From Fimadaptatus sp948467645 (GTDB lineage Bacteria; Bacillota; Clostridia; Christensenellales; Aristaeellaceae), in the NCBI GenBank assembly GCA_948467645.1, contig CAOKFD010000017.1, forward strand, positions 1-50,787: 50,787 bases of DNA, in the 5' to 3' direction. The notes under the pieces were generated by a model. That model saw only the letters and a program-made list of their open reading frames with translations, did not search any database and was not told the DNA's origin. A program made the position numbers and the translations under genes. Shown here one piece after another: positions 50,706 to 50,787 of this stretch. Every line of letters begins with the position of its first letter. The first letter of the stretch is position 1.

Positions 50706-50787
50706 ATGGCGAAGGCAAAGTTTGAGCGCACAAAGCCTCACGTAAACATTGGTACTATCGGTCACGTTGACCACGGCAAGACGACCC
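50706..50787 (+). CDS. tuf: Elongation factor Tu, N-terminal part (cut by the window end)
   Basis: The first 27 codons read [20 protein letters not shown] and then VDHGKTT, the G1 (P-loop) motif of EF-Tu. AAAGGAGGAG precedes the ATG. In many Bacillota rpmG, secE and nusG lie after sigH; here a tRNA-Gly and tuf occupy that place. Confidence 0.96.

Overview
The window looks like chromosomal DNA of a GC-rich Bacillota (Clostridia) bacterium, probably an anaerobic gut commensal. The signs are the mrnC-rlmB-yacP-sigH block with a sporulation-type sigma factor, a T-box leader, ThyX, an [FeFe]-hydrogenase maturation cluster, two GH29 fucosidases with a rhamnulokinase, and Gram-positive Shine-Dalgarno sites. 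Christensenellales is a guess. Most genes lie on the + strand. Many promoters fit TTGACA-17-TATAAT closely.

Layout. 1-0.4 kb: end of an upstream gene, a consensus promoter and four degenerate type I-E-like CRISPR repeats. 0.4-8 kb: tsaE-tsaB-rimI, a MocR regulator, a GNAT, an alpha/beta hydrolase, and a membrane-anchored MurF with Ddl. 8.3-11 kb (- strand): Eis-like acetyltransferase, rlmH, walJ. 11.2-15.2 kb: MFS transporter, then rpsB-tsf-pyrH. 15.7-18.6 kb: a compositionally distinct hydrogenase-maturation operon (TM1266-like, hydE, hydG) headed by a nine-codon ORF embedded in an attenuator, followed by a frameshifted MATE remnant. 19-22.5 kb: secreted protein (- strand) and two GH29 enzymes. 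22.6-28.8 kb: pgsA, a T-box leader heading two uncharacterised genes and valS, then folC.

28.9-33.8 kb is the most interesting stretch: rsmH, GNAT, a divergent tgt, an ArmA/RmtB-like 16S rRNA methyltransferase and rsmI are packed end to end. They are followed by a preQ1-riboswitch-like leader and queT. Three of these enzymes are expected to act on helix 44 of 16S rRNA, at positions 1402 and 1405.

33.9-40.9 kb: nucleosidase, second MFS transporter, secA, prfB with a +1 programmed frameshift, and a Cys-rich zinc-type protein. 40.9-41.8 kb is gene-free and holds perfect polypyrimidine/polypurine palindromes, two covarying hairpins and an 83-bp direct repeat. 41.8-46 kb: DUF1461 membrane protein, tsaD, a DnaA-box cluster in a roughly 0.9-kb gap, and rhaB. 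46.4-50.8 kb: mrnC, thyX, rlmB, yacP, sigH, tRNA-Gly(CCC) and the start of tuf.

All assignments come from reading motifs and from remembered family features; no database search was possible.
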